Shown: piece after piece, positions 7,527 to 15,134 of the stretch
Position numbering within the stretch: the stretch's first letter is position 1
Layout: each line of letters opens with the position of its first letter
Origin: Streptococcus parasanguinis
GTDB taxonomy: Bacteria; Bacillota; Bacilli; Lactobacillales; Streptococcaceae
NCBI GenBank assembly: GCA_018377375.1
Contig: JAGZZN010000030.1
Location: 1-21,763, forward strand
Length of the DNA: 21,763 nucleotides
Direction: 5' to 3'
Notes under the pieces: model-generated
Seen by the model: only the letters and a program-made list of their open reading frames with translations
The model's database searches: none
Told to the model about the DNA's origin: nothing
Translations under genes and position numbers: made by a program

Positions 7527-7555
7527 ATTATATCTGATCAGAAGTAAAAGTTCAA
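7527..7555 (-). promoter_or_regulatory. galK operon promoter
   Basis: On the minus strand, -35 TTGAAC (7550-7555) and a perfect -10 TATAAT (7527-7532) are separated by exactly 17 bp. The -35 is one base off consensus. The predicted start is near 7520, giving a short leader of about 33 nt. Confidence 0.85.
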
Positions 7556-7560
7556 GTATT

Positions 7561-7578
7561 TTTAGTAAAATTTTATTT
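7561..7578. promoter_or_regulatory. Putative GalR operator, galK-proximal
   Basis: TTTAGTAAAATTTTATTT abuts the galK -35 on its upstream side. The identical 18 bases occur upstream of galR at 18288-18305. The core TAAAATTTTA (7566-7575) is a perfect palindrome. Assignment to GalR rests on this sharing between galK and galR; no binding data are available here. Confidence 0.65.
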
Positions 7579-7661
7579 ATTTTTTATATTGTCTTCAAAA
7601 AGCATACAATAGAGCTTTTCCGCCCCATCCCAACCTCTAACACTTTTCTATTTTAAGTTAA

Positions 7662-7683
7662 TTTTAGTAAAATTTTACCAAAA
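7662..7683. promoter_or_regulatory. Putative GalR operator, galK-distal
   Basis: The best palindrome of the three copies: perfect GTAAAATTTTAC at 7667-7678, extended by TTTTA on one side and CAAAA on the other. Its centre is 102 bp from the proximal operator centre, close to a whole number of helical turns, so looping is possible. It overlaps the T tract of the GH3 terminator. Confidence 0.6.
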
Positions 7684-7714
7684 AATCTCAATTGGGAGTG
7701 ACCCCATTGAGATT
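7678..7714 (-). terminator. Terminator of the GH3 gene
   Basis: AATCTCAAT (7684-7692) and ATTGAGATT (7706-7714) form a 9-bp stem, lengthened by G-C pairs in the loop region (GGG/CCC). On the minus strand it ends in a run of six T residues. It starts about 10 nt after the GH3 stop codon and separates that gene from galK. Confidence 0.85.
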
Positions 7715-7723
7715 CTTCATTCC

Positions 7724-10135
7724 TTAGTTTTTCTTTCTTGGATAGACAAAAGATCCAAGGAAGGTTAAGAGGCTGACACCCATAAGGGCTAGGAGGTTCT
7801 CGGTTTGACCGGTCTTTGGCAATACAGATGATGCAGGGCTGGCTGACACGCTGACAGGAGCCTGATCAGTGGCTTGTGACACAGAGATTGGAGTGACTTG
7901 TGGACGATCAAGAGGACGAACTGTTTCTTGATTGCTTACAAGTACTTGTGTTCCCGTGTGACCAACCTCTACTGGTTTTGTATGATGAGTTGGATCTTGA
8001 ACTGGTGGGGTTGGAACTTGGGTTTCTGGTGTTGGCAATGGAGCAGGTGCTGGATAGAAGAGACCATGACCAATACGATAAGCGTACTCTGTTTCCGACA
8101 TTTTTCCATCTACAATTTTTGGAATATCCACCGGCAAGGTACCTACGTGTTCCTTACCATTGAAGATGACTTCCACTCCTGCAGGAATATTCGGACCGAA
8201 GGCATTGTCTGGTTTGAGGGATTCTGTCGGATCCATTCCTTTATTTCCATAGACTGCTAGAATAGCTTTGGCTGCTGGATAGTTGGCTACATCATAAGGT
8301 TTCGAGATGGAAAGGACAGCTGCCTTCTTATGGTTAGTGTTGGCATAATTGACGATCTCAGTTGGGATCTTGGTCCGCCAGAAATCTTTATCCAGTTGCC
8401 CTTCATAACCGATCTCTGAAATCACCACGATGTGAGTTGCTTTTTCGAGGTCTTCTTTTAGACTATCAAGGGTGGATTCTTTGGTGAAGTTCTTGGCCAC
8501 AAAAGAGGTATCTTTTGGAAGCACCCCATCCGCGATTAAGCGACGCATGCCCAAATTTAGTCCAGGGACTTCATTTTCAAAAGCTCCTAAGAGTAAGACA
8601 TGGTCCCCTGTTTGCACCTTAAATGGCAAGGTTTGGTCTTCATTTTTTACAACCGTCACCGCTGCTGCTGCAATCTTGCGTTCCAAATCACGATTGAGGG
8701 TGGAGCCGACTGCTTCTTCTGCTTTTTCAGGCGTCCGAGCACTCGGATCAAAATTCAAGACCCCACGTTTTTCTTTGAGGGTGAGAATCCGACGAACTGA
8801 CTCATTTAAACGTTCTTCTGAGATGTCACCCGTTTGCACTGCACGCACCACTTCATCGACAATGGTATCAATCTTGCTTAAATCGGTTTTACTGCGAAGG
8901 GTCGTTGGCATCAAGACCAAATCAACTCCTGCCTTGATGGCCATTTTTACAGCTTCGACTTCACCGAAGTTCTTAGCGATAGCATCCATTCCCATGGCAT
9001 CAGAAACAATCACGCCCTTATAGCCGTATTTCTTCCGGACCAAGCCCGTTAAAATATCATCAGAGAGTGTCGCTGGGACATAGATTTTCTCACCGGTTTC
9101 TTTTGATACAACCTGATCTTTTTCAATTTGTGGGTATTGGATATGGGCCGTCATCAAGAGGTCTACGCCAGCATCCATGGCTTTTTTGAATGGAAGGAGT
9201 TCTAATTTTTCAAGTTCGGCAAGAGATTTATCCACCAATGGGAGACCTGTATGGGAATCGACCGCTGTATCCCCGTGGCCTGGGAAATGCTTAGCGGCTA
9301 CAGCGACATTGTAGTCCTGAATTCCCTTCATCATCGGAATTCCTAAGTAAGCAACCCGGTTTGGATCAGAAGAGAAGGAACGCAGCCCAATGACAGGGTT
9401 TTGTGGATTGTTATTGGTATCCAATACAGGTGCGAAGTCCACATTCAAACCTAAGGCAGAAAGTTCTCGACCGATAATTTGACCGGCTTCTTTGGCTAGT
9501 TTGGGATCATTGGTCGCCCCAATGGCCATATTTCCAGGGAGAGCTGTACCGCTACCCAATCGATAGACGATGCCCCCTTCTTGGTCGATCGCTAACAATA
9601 GCGGAATCTTCCCGTTATTGGCCTTGTTTTCAATGGCCGCCTTTTGCATATCTTGGGTCAGAGCTAGGGTCTGCTTGGTTTCTTTGACGTTTTCAGCAAA
9701 TAAAATGACGCCTCCAAAGTCATACTTATCAATCGCCTCTGCTACTTCAGCGTTGACCTTGGTGAGATCTTGTGGCGACTCCTGACCCGCCTCCTGCCAC
9801 TTACGGAAGTCCGGCATGATCATTTGCGTCACCTTTTGCTTGAGAGGCATGTCTTCAAGCAGTTTTTCCACTTGGGGAGATGCCGTCTCCGTTGTTGTTT
9901 CCGTTGGGGAAGCTGCCGGAACCGCTTCACGATCCGTCGCAACCGGTGTTTCGACCACTCCTCCCTGATTTTCTGTGGTGGTTTCTGGCGTTGGAGAAGC
10001 CACCACCTCTTCTACTGTTGCTGCCGGTTCATTGGCTTGATCCGACGCTTGAGCTGTGTCTGCCTTTGCTGTTTGAACGGATAATAGAGCAAAAGCAGCT
10101 AATAGGGCCGCAGATGGATAAATGATTTTTTTCAT
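7724..10135 (-). CDS. Cell-wall-anchored GH3 beta-N-acetylhexosaminidase (NagZ-like)
   Basis: An 803-residue surface enzyme. A signal peptide (1-25, cleavage near AKA-DT) is followed by a Thr/Glu/Pro-rich linker to about 85. The GH3 catalytic domain (about 88-460) comes next, then a second alpha/beta domain (about 490-680) as in two-domain Gram-positive NagZ/YbbD proteins. A Pro-rich wall spanner and a sortase signal (LPKTG at 772-776, hydrophobic segment, RKKN tail) complete it. The NagZ-specific acid/base loop KHFPGHGDTAVDSHTGLP supplies the Asp293-His295 dyad. The nucleophile is Asp379 in VIVSDAMGMD, and IDQEGG is present. It should release terminal GlcNAc from glycans or peptidoglycan fragments outside the cell. 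AAGGAGGTC is a very strong ribosome binding site. The promoter -35 lies inside a cre box, so glucose repression is expected. It is a single-gene unit between the raffinose and galactose operons. Confidence 0.93.
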   Translation of the reverse strand: MKKIIYPSAALLAAFALLSVQTAKADTAQASDQANEPAATVEEVVASPTPETTTENQGGVVETPVATDREAVPAASPTETTTETASPQVEKLLEDMPLKQKVTQMIMPDFRKWQEAGQESPQDLTKVNAEVAEAIDKYDFGGVILFAENVKETKQTLALTQDMQKAAIENKANNGKIPLLLAIDQEGGIVYRLGSGTALPGNMAIGATNDPKLAKEAGQIIGRELSALGLNVDFAPVLDTNNNPQNPVIGLRSFSSDPNRVAYLGIPMMKGIQDYNVAVAAKHFPGHGDTAVDSHTGLPLVDKSLAELEKLELLPFKKAMDAGVDLLMTAHIQYPQIEKDQVVSKETGEKIYVPATLSDDILTGLVRKKYGYKGVIVSDAMGMDAIAKNFGEVEAVKMAIKAGVDLVLMPTTLRSKTDLSKIDTIVDEVVRAVQTGDISEERLNESVRRILTLKEKRGVLNFDPSARTPEKAEEAVGSTLNRDLERKIAAAAVTVVKNEDQTLPFKVQTGDHVLLLGAFENEVPGLNLGMRRLIADGVLPKDTSFVAKNFTKESTLDSLKEDLEKATHIVVISEIGYEGQLDKDFWRTKIPTEIVNYANTNHKKAAVLSISKPYDVANYPAAKAILAVYGNKGMDPTESLKPDNAFGPNIPAGVEVIFNGKEHVGTLPVDIPKIVDGKMSETEYAYRIGHGLFYPAPAPLPTPETQVPTPPVQDPTHHTKPVEVGHTGTQVLVSNQETVRPLDRPQVTPISVSQATDQAPVSVSASPASSVLPKTGQTENLLALMGVSLLTFLGSFVYPRKKN

Positions 10136-10162
10136 AAAGCGACCTCCTTTCTTTCAATAGAT

Positions 10163-10191
10163 ATTGTACCATTGTTTTATAGTTTTGTAAA
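10163..10191 (-). promoter_or_regulatory. Promoter of the GH3 gene
   Basis: Minus strand: -35 TTTACA (10186-10191) and -10 TACAAT (10163-10168) with exactly 17 bp between them. The leader is about 20-25 nt. The -35 is shared with the cre box. Confidence 0.8.
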
Positions 10192-10200
10192 CGGTTGCAA
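10185..10200 (-). promoter_or_regulatory. cre box (CcpA site) over the GH3 promoter
   Basis: TTGTAAACGGTTGCAA on the plus strand matches the cre consensus (TGNAANCGNWNNCA) at every defined position and is largely palindromic. Overlap with the -35 predicts repression by CcpA when glucose is present. Confidence 0.85.
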
Positions 10201-10206
10201 CATCTA

Positions 10207-10243
10207 AAACAGAAAAAGGATAAGCATTTTTTACTTATCCTTT
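10207..10243 (-). terminator. Terminator of the raffinose operon after gtfA
   Basis: A 10-bp perfect stem, AAAGGATAAG (10215-10224) and CTTATCCTTT (10234-10243), has a 9-nt loop and is followed on the minus strand by a T-rich tail (complement of 10207-10217). It lies about 17 nt after the gtfA stop. Confidence 0.88.
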
Positions 10244-10260
10244 AGTTCGTTCATATTTTT

Positions 10261-11703
10261 TTAAAACACCATTTCTTGACCGTTTTCTGTCACTTGGTAA
10301 GTGCCCTCAGCAAGATCAATTCGGGCTACTGCTGTGACAGTCTGGTCTTTATTTTGGCGCGTGATGACAATGGTATGATCATCTGGTGTTTCCACCTCAA
10401 TGCTTCCTTCTAGGTCAAAAGCTTGCGAGTTATTCCGGAAGCTAAAGAGCTTGAGAAGGGATTTCACGACTGGACGCTCTACTTCTTGAGCAATTTCTTC
10501 GTTGCTGTAGTAATGACGGTTGATATTGCGGCCTTCTTTGGTGTTTTCTAAGAGTTCCAAATCATTCTTCCCAGCTAGGAATCCAACATAATAAACTTGT
10601 GGAATACCTGGTGCAAAGGCTTGAATTAAACGGGCTAGGAAGTACTTACGATCGTCATCTCCAAGCGCAGAATAGTAGGTCGAATTGATTTGGTAGATAT
10701 CCAAGTTGTTGTACTCTGCTGTTGAATATTTGCGTTTAACATTTGCCCCAACCTTATAAAGCTCATTTGAAGCATAGTCAATCTCTTCATCAGTCAAGAT
10801 ATCCTTGACATCGACCACCCCAATCCCGTCATGGGTGTCCAGCGTCGTGAACTGCTTCATCGGACTCATCTTCAACCACTTGGCAAGGCGATCCACTTTT
10901 GAACTATAGAGGGTATAGAGGGTTACCATGGGTAGCGCGAAGTCATAGACATAATAGTCGTGATCGGCAATCTTAAATTGGATGGAATAGTGTTCATGAA
11001 TCTCTGGCAAGAGCTCAGCACCATAGCTGGCTGCCATATCACGCACCTTATCCAATAAATCCCAAATGTCTGGCTCCACGAAGAAATCATTGGTGTCCAA
11101 CTTCTTGACTGCATAGGCAAAAGCATCTAAACGAATGAGGTCACAACCATTGCTCGCCAAATGTTCGATGGTCTTGCGGATAAAGTCCATGGTCACTTCC
11201 TTGGTCACGTCCAGGTCAATCTGCTCTTCCCCGAAGGTATTCCAGAGATGCTCAGTTGTCCCATCCGCAAAGGTAATTTCTTGCTTAGGAGCTCGGTCTT
11301 TGCGCTTATAAATCAAGTCCACATCCGCTTGAGTTGGACGATTCTCCGGCCAGAACTTGTCCCAGTTGAGGAAGAGATCCTTGTAGGCACTTTGGTCGTG
11401 TTTTTCTTGGTAGTCTTTATAATACTTAGATTGACGAGAAATGTGATTGATCATAAAGTCAAACATAAGATAGTACTTGTCGCCCAAGCGTTTGACATCT
11501 TCCCAATCTCCAAAGGCTGGATCCACTTGGTCATAGTCTACAGGCGCAAAGCCCCGGTCACCAGTTGATGGGAAAAATGGCAAGAGGTGAACCCCACCTA
11601 CTGCATCACCAAAATGTTTCTCTAGATTTTCATAGAGATCCTTAAGGTTATTTCCTAAGCTATCTGAGTAAGTAATTAACATGGTTTTGTTTTGAATTGG
11701 CAT
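10261..11703 (-). CDS. gtfA: Sucrose phosphorylase
   Basis: A 480-residue GH13 (subfamily 18) enzyme that splits sucrose with phosphate into glucose-1-phosphate and fructose in the cytoplasm. The nucleophile is Asp193 in RLDAFAY, the acid/base is Glu234 in LLPEIHEHY, and the third carboxylate is Asp292 in LDTHDGIG. The N-terminal VHLLPFFPS (38-46) is typical of the subfamily. Length matches known GtfA proteins. It is the last gene of the msm/raf operon, processing the sucrose left when Aga trims raffinose. Unlike its tightly packed neighbours it is separated from msmG by 430 bp of repeats, and a hairpin lies just ahead of its ribosome binding site (AAAGGAAACC). Neither dexB nor msmK follows, unlike the S. 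mutans msm operon. Confidence 0.96.
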   Translation of the reverse strand: MPIQNKTMLITYSDSLGNNLKDLYENLEKHFGDAVGGVHLLPFFPSTGDRGFAPVDYDQVDPAFGDWEDVKRLGDKYYLMFDFMINHISRQSKYYKDYQEKHDQSAYKDLFLNWDKFWPENRPTQADVDLIYKRKDRAPKQEITFADGTTEHLWNTFGEEQIDLDVTKEVTMDFIRKTIEHLASNGCDLIRLDAFAYAVKKLDTNDFFVEPDIWDLLDKVRDMAASYGAELLPEIHEHYSIQFKIADHDYYVYDFALPMVTLYTLYSSKVDRLAKWLKMSPMKQFTTLDTHDGIGVVDVKDILTDEEIDYASNELYKVGANVKRKYSTAEYNNLDIYQINSTYYSALGDDDRKYFLARLIQAFAPGIPQVYYVGFLAGKNDLELLENTKEGRNINRHYYSNEEIAQEVERPVVKSLLKLFSFRNNSQAFDLEGSIEVETPDDHTIVITRQNKDQTVTAVARIDLAEGTYQVTENGQEMVF

Positions 11704-11726
11704 AATGGTTTCCTTTTCTTTTTTTT

Positions 11727-11756
11727 GAAAGCCAAGTCTGAAGAGACCTGGCTTTC
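11727..11756 (-). promoter_or_regulatory. Stable hairpin in the gtfA leader
   Basis: A 13-bp stem (GAAAGCCAAGTCT, 11727-11739, with AGACCTGGCTTTC, 11744-11756) and a 4-nt loop. The single mismatch on the plus strand becomes a G-U pair in the minus-strand RNA, so the mRNA hairpin is fully paired. It is followed by an A-rich run and then the ribosome binding site, so it is not a terminator for gtfA. It may protect or mark a processed 5' end of gtfA mRNA. Confidence 0.6.
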
Positions 11757-11868
11757 TTGAGTTTATATTTTTAAATAATTGCTTCCTAGGATACGATTTA
11801 AATCAGCAAGCTAAATCGTCCCTTTGTATCTGGAATTGAACACGCCCTAAGCTCTGTGTGAAAAAGAT

Positions 11869-11904
11869 GAATCTTCAAAGAAGCCAAGGCTTCTTTGAAG
11901 ATTC
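11869..11904. repeat. Perfect 17-bp inverted repeat between repeat cores 1 and 2
   Basis: GAATCTTCAAAGAAGCC (11869-11885) and its exact complement GGCTTCTTTGAAGATTC (11888-11904) are separated by only AA. No T tract follows on either strand, so it is a hairpin or cruciform module rather than a standard terminator. Confidence 0.85.
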
Positions 11905-12030
11905 CCTGGTTTTCCACAGCCGTTGCTACTTCAGTAGTCTACAGATGTGGATGCCCTAGGGTACTACAGAAATTTTCAGCAAGCTGAATCGTTACTTTGT
12001 ATTTGGAATTGAACACGGGACTAATTTCTT

Positions 12031-12088
12031 AGGAAAAAAGATAAATCTCCTTGTGTGCAAGCACACTACGTCGATTTCCTATTTTTCT
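12031..12088. repeat. Hairpin between repeat cores 2 and 3
   Basis: A perfect GTGTGC/GCACAC hairpin (12053-12066) sits inside a longer imperfect inverted repeat pairing the A-rich AGGAAAAAAGATAAATC side (from 12031) with the GATTTCCTATTTTTCT side (to about 12088). It occupies the same place in the repeat unit as the 17-bp inverted repeat at 11869-11904. Confidence 0.6.
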
Positions 12089-12133
12089 ACAGAAATTTTC
12101 AGCAAGCTGAATCGTCCCTTTGTATCTTATTTC

Positions 12134-12967
12134 TTATTTCACTGCGCCGTTGCTCATTCCTGCGATGATATGGCGTTGGAAGAAGAGATAGACAATGGTG
12201 ATACTGATAATGCCGACCACGTAAGATGCAAAGCTTGGTCCGTAGTCGTTGAAATATTGGCCTGCGTAGTTGTATTGGAACAAAGGCAGGGTCCACATTT
12301 TGGAATCCCGGTTCAAGACAAGGAGTGGCAACATGAAGTCATTCCAGAACCAAAGGGCATTGATGATCATGGTTGTCGCATGCATGGGTTTCATCATTGG
12401 GAAGATGATGCGGAAATAAGTTGTGAACTTATTAGCCCCATCGATCTCTGCTGCTTCATCCAAACTTTCTGGGATCGAGATTTTGATATACCCGACATAG
12501 AGGAAAAGGGTCTGTGGAATCGCATAGGTCAAGTAGAGCAAGATCAAACCAAAGGTATTAGCCAAACCGAGTTTACTCATCATAACCGTAATCGGAATCA
12601 TGATGACTTGGAAAGGTACGAAGATCCCAAGGATCAAGAGGGTGTACATGATAGTAAAGGCTTTTCTCTTACTCATATTGCGGGCGATGGAGTAGGCTGC
12701 CATGGGGATAAAGATCATTACTGCAAGTAAAGACAAGACAGTGATGACGACAGAGTTCCAATAATAACCTCCGATTCCATCAGCCAAGAGACGGCTAAAG
12801 TTGTCCCATGTGAAGTTGGTTGGAAATCCAAAGAAATTGTCTACGATATCCTTGGTGGGTTTGAAGGAACTAAAGAGGGTGGCAAGGAGCGGCACTAAAA
12901 TCAGAACCGATCCTAGAATCAATAGAATATATTTGCCAATCATGGCTTTTCTTTCATCTTGTTTCAT
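12134..12967 (-). CDS. msmG: Multiple-sugar/raffinose ABC permease MsmG
   Basis: An inner-membrane permease of the carbohydrate-uptake-1 family (277 residues from the chosen start). The EAA loop ESLDEAAEIDGANKFTTYF, which contacts the ATPase, is clear. About six membrane segments are visible, including KYILLILGSVLILVPLLATL near the N-terminus. An upstream in-frame ATG at 12991 would overlap msmF. The ATG at 12967 has AGGAG 7 nt upstream and leaves a 13-bp gap, so I prefer it. It works with MsmF and MsmE to import raffinose, melibiose and related oligosaccharides. No ATPase gene is present. Confidence 0.92.
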   Translation of the reverse strand: MKQDERKAMIGKYILLILGSVLILVPLLATLFSSFKPTKDIVDNFFGFPTNFTWDNFSRLLADGIGGYYWNSVVITVLSLLAVMIFIPMAAYSIARNMSKRKAFTIMYTLLILGIFVPFQVIMIPITVMMSKLGLANTFGLILLYLTYAIPQTLFLYVGYIKISIPESLDEAAEIDGANKFTTYFRIIFPMMKPMHATTMIINALWFWNDFMLPLLVLNRDSKMWTLPLFQYNYAGQYFNDYGPSFASYVVGIISITIVYLFFQRHIIAGMSNGAVK

Positions 12968-12980
12968 CGTGCTTCTCCTC

Positions 12981-13847
12981 TTAAATTTCAAATTTCTTAG
13001 ATACTCTCAATTGGATGATTGAAATCACTACAATCAAGAAGAACAAGATTACGGCAATGGCATTGGCATAACCGAATTGGTTGTTTTTAAAGGCATAGTT
13101 ATAAACCAAGAGCCCAAGTGAGGTTGTGGCATTGTTTGGACCACCACCAGTCATGGCAAAGACTTGGTCAAAGGCGGTAAGCCCACCTTTTAGGGCTAGG
13201 ATAAAGACCATAGAGACACTTGGTAGCAAGTAAGGCAATTCAACATTCCAGAAGACTTGCTTGCTCGTTGCACCATCGATTCTGGCTGCTTCTGTAATCT
13301 CAGTTGGAATGGATTGCAGACCAGCTAAGAAGATAATGATAGGCATAGCTACCCCTTGCCAAAGAAGGACAAAGACAGCCGCAAAGATTGCTCCCCACTT
13401 AGTCCCTAACAGACTGGTTTGGAGAAACTCAATATGAAGGGCATTCCCAATCGCTGGTAGACCGTAGTTGAAGACTTGCTTGAAGATCAAAGCCACTGTC
13501 AAACCAGACAAAACAGCTGGGAAGAAGAACCAAGCACGGAAGAAGGTTTGCCCTTTGATTTTAGAATTCAAGACACGCGCAATGAAGATCCCTAAGGCAA
13601 TCTCACCAACTACCATGGCAATCGTGATGATCGCAGTAAAGCCAATGGCATTCATGAATTTTGGATCCATAAAGAGGAGCTTAAAGTTGTTCAAGCCAAC
13701 AAATTTGTAGTTATAGGTCAAACCTGTCCAGTTGGTAAAACTGTAAAAGGCTCCTTGGAACATCGGCACATAGAAGAAAATTGCTTGTAATAAGAGGGGA
13801 ATGACCACAAAAGCCCATGCCCAATATTTTTGTAATACTTTTTTCAT
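12981..13847 (-). CDS. msmF: Multiple-sugar/raffinose ABC permease MsmF
   Basis: An inner-membrane permease (288 residues from ATG 13847, MKKVLQKYWAWAFVVIPLL). It has six or so membrane segments and the EAA loop EITEAARIDGATSKQVFW. The upstream ATG at 13871 would overlap the msmE stop. The 13847 ATG follows AGGAG at about 10 nt and gives a 13-bp spacing like that of the other genes, so I prefer it. It pairs with MsmG to form the transmembrane channel. Confidence 0.92.
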   Translation of the reverse strand: MKKVLQKYWAWAFVVIPLLLQAIFFYVPMFQGAFYSFTNWTGLTYNYKFVGLNNFKLLFMDPKFMNAIGFTAIITIAMVVGEIALGIFIARVLNSKIKGQTFFRAWFFFPAVLSGLTVALIFKQVFNYGLPAIGNALHIEFLQTSLLGTKWGAIFAAVFVLLWQGVAMPIIIFLAGLQSIPTEITEAARIDGATSKQVFWNVELPYLLPSVSMVFILALKGGLTAFDQVFAMTGGGPNNATTSLGLLVYNYAFKNNQFGYANAIAVILFFLIVVISIIQLRVSKKFEI

Positions 13848-13860
13848 CGTCTCTCTACTC

Positions 13861-15120
13861 CTAATCCACATCCGCTTTCATCGGGTTAAAGAAGGCATTC
13901 AAATCATTGACCATTCCTTGCTTATCACCTGTCAAGACATAGTTCATCGTCAAGGTATGGAAGTCTGCTTCACTGGTCCAGTATTGTTGCAACCAGACCA
14001 AGTGACGATCCGTAAAGGCATATTTGGTCATCCCAGCAAGCGGTGAATCCTCTCCTGCTTGTTTGACCCCTTCGATCGCTGTTGGAGATCCGTCCACATC
14101 ATAGTACTTTTGCATGACTTCTGGACGGGTCATGTATTCCACAAAGGCATTGGCTTCTTTTGGATGTTTGGTAGTAGCTGAGATAGACCATGCTAAGTCT
14201 CCCGCACCAACGGTTAAGCTTTGTCCTTTTTCTTTCCCTGGAATCATGAAAGTTCCAATCTTAAATTTCGGTTTTTGTTCATTGATCGCGGTAATGGCCC
14301 AAGATCCATTTGGTGTCATGAGGACATCTCCACGCGCGAAGGCACCAATAACATCTGTATAGCCAGCGCCTTCCCAGTTCTTTTGCTTAGATCCTTTAAT
14401 GCGAAGGATATCCATGACCTTGATGTCATCCTTCATAATCGGATCAGACAATTTAATGGAATTTGGCTGAGAATAACGAAGGTATTGGTTGGCTTCTTTT
14501 CCTCCACCTGCTGCTGTCGCAAAGGCCAATTGATTGTAACCATTGAGGGTCCAAGCTTCTGCTCCTGCAATCCCAAATGGAGTTTGTCCTTTGGCAACGA
14601 TGTCTTTGACTAACTGTTCAAATTCGTCCCAAGTTTCAGGAACCTTCAAGCCCAACTCTTCGAATTTATCTTTGTTGTAGTAGATTCCGTAAGCATTGGC
14701 TGTAAAAGGAACGTTGTAGACTTTTCCGTTCACGGCATATTTTTCAGCGTAGCCGTTTTTCACGCGTTTGAGATAGTCTTTATTGCTTAAATCTTCGAAG
14801 ACACCCGCTTTCGCCCATTCTTGCAATTCGATGGACTGTGGGTAAATATTGACTACATCTGGCACATCCCCTGCGAGAACACGTGTTTTCAATACTTCAC
14901 CACCATTTGGTACATTGACAACTTTGACCTTGACCTTTGGATTTTCCTTTTCAAAATCACGCGCGATTTCTTCCAAGGTTTTGGTCATTTCTTTTTTCTG
15001 GTTGAAATACTCGATGGTCACTGTGCCATCCGCAGATTTTCCATCGTTGGAGCAAGCACCGAGCCCAAACAAGGCTAGGCCTGTAGTCGCAAGAAGTCCG
15101 ATTTTTTTATACCATTTCAT
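13861..15120 (-). CDS. msmE: Multiple-sugar/raffinose-binding lipoprotein MsmE
   Basis: A 419-residue family-1 extracellular solute-binding protein. A lipoprotein signal ends in the lipobox LGAC (Cys23), anchoring it to the outer face of the membrane. The early IEYFNQKKEMTKTLEEIARDF and the VPFTANAYGIYYNKDKF hinge segment are typical of sugar-binding members (MalE/MsmE type). The ribosome binding site is AAGGAGA, 7 nt before the ATG. It delivers oligosaccharide to MsmFG. It starts 14 bp after aga. Confidence 0.94.
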   Translation of the reverse strand: MKWYKKIGLLATTGLALFGLGACSNDGKSADGTVTIEYFNQKKEMTKTLEEIARDFEKENPKVKVKVVNVPNGGEVLKTRVLAGDVPDVVNIYPQSIELQEWAKAGVFEDLSNKDYLKRVKNGYAEKYAVNGKVYNVPFTANAYGIYYNKDKFEELGLKVPETWDEFEQLVKDIVAKGQTPFGIAGAEAWTLNGYNQLAFATAAGGGKEANQYLRYSQPNSIKLSDPIMKDDIKVMDILRIKGSKQKNWEGAGYTDVIGAFARGDVLMTPNGSWAITAINEQKPKFKIGTFMIPGKEKGQSLTVGAGDLAWSISATTKHPKEANAFVEYMTRPEVMQKYYDVDGSPTAIEGVKQAGEDSPLAGMTKYAFTDRHLVWLQQYWTSEADFHTLTMNYVLTGDKQGMVNDLNAFFNPMKADVD

Positions 15121-15134
15121 TTGGCTGTCTCCTT

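Larger units (their letters stand above)
11793..12127. repeat. Modular three-copy intergenic repeat with long hairpins (msmG-gtfA spacer)
   Basis: The 430-bp spacer between msmG and gtfA contains no gene. It holds three copies of a core starting CAGCAAGCT(G/A)AATCGT and running into CTTTGTAT(C/T)T, at about 11804, 11977 and 12100. Copies 2 and 3 share 29 identical bases (11964-11992 and 12087-12115) exactly 123 bp apart. Copies 1 and 2 go on into GGAATTGAACACG. Cores 2 and 3 contain the palindrome TTCAGCAAGCTGAA; core 1 instead has ACGATTTA/TAAATCGT flanking it. Long hairpins lie between the cores. The build (core, hairpin, core) recalls modular streptococcal repeats such as BOX, but the sequence is not BOX or RUP as I know them. 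Confidence 0.75.

Noticed and set aside
7598..7618. Hairpin AAAAGC/GCTTTT in the galK upstream region as a second terminator
   Set aside because: The stem is 6 bp with a 10-nt loop and lacks a proper T tract. The GH3 terminator at 7678-7714 suffices.
8472..9023. 183-codon plus-strand frame inside the GH3 gene
   Set aside because: Ser/Arg/Thr-rich shadow frame opposite a well-conserved catalytic domain, with no ribosome binding site.
11869..11904. Perfect inverted repeat as an intrinsic terminator between msmG and gtfA
   Set aside because: No T tract follows on either strand, so a standard intrinsic terminator is not supported.
11793..12127. CRISPR array
   Set aside because: Only three degenerate cores with unequal spacing (about 173 and 123 bp), hairpin-containing spacers and no cas genes.
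12053..12730. 225-codon plus-strand frame antisense to msmG, starting in the repeat region
   Set aside because: It mirrors the msmG frame, has no ribosome binding site, and its His/Asp/Glu-rich composition is typical of an antisense shadow. msmG is a clear family member.
12981..13871. Longer msmF start at 13871, longer msmG start at 12991 and longer aga start at 17309
   Set aside because: Each upstream ATG overlaps the previous gene or abuts the ribosome binding site. The internal ATGs at 13847, 12967 and 17297 have proper ribosome binding sites and consistent spacing.
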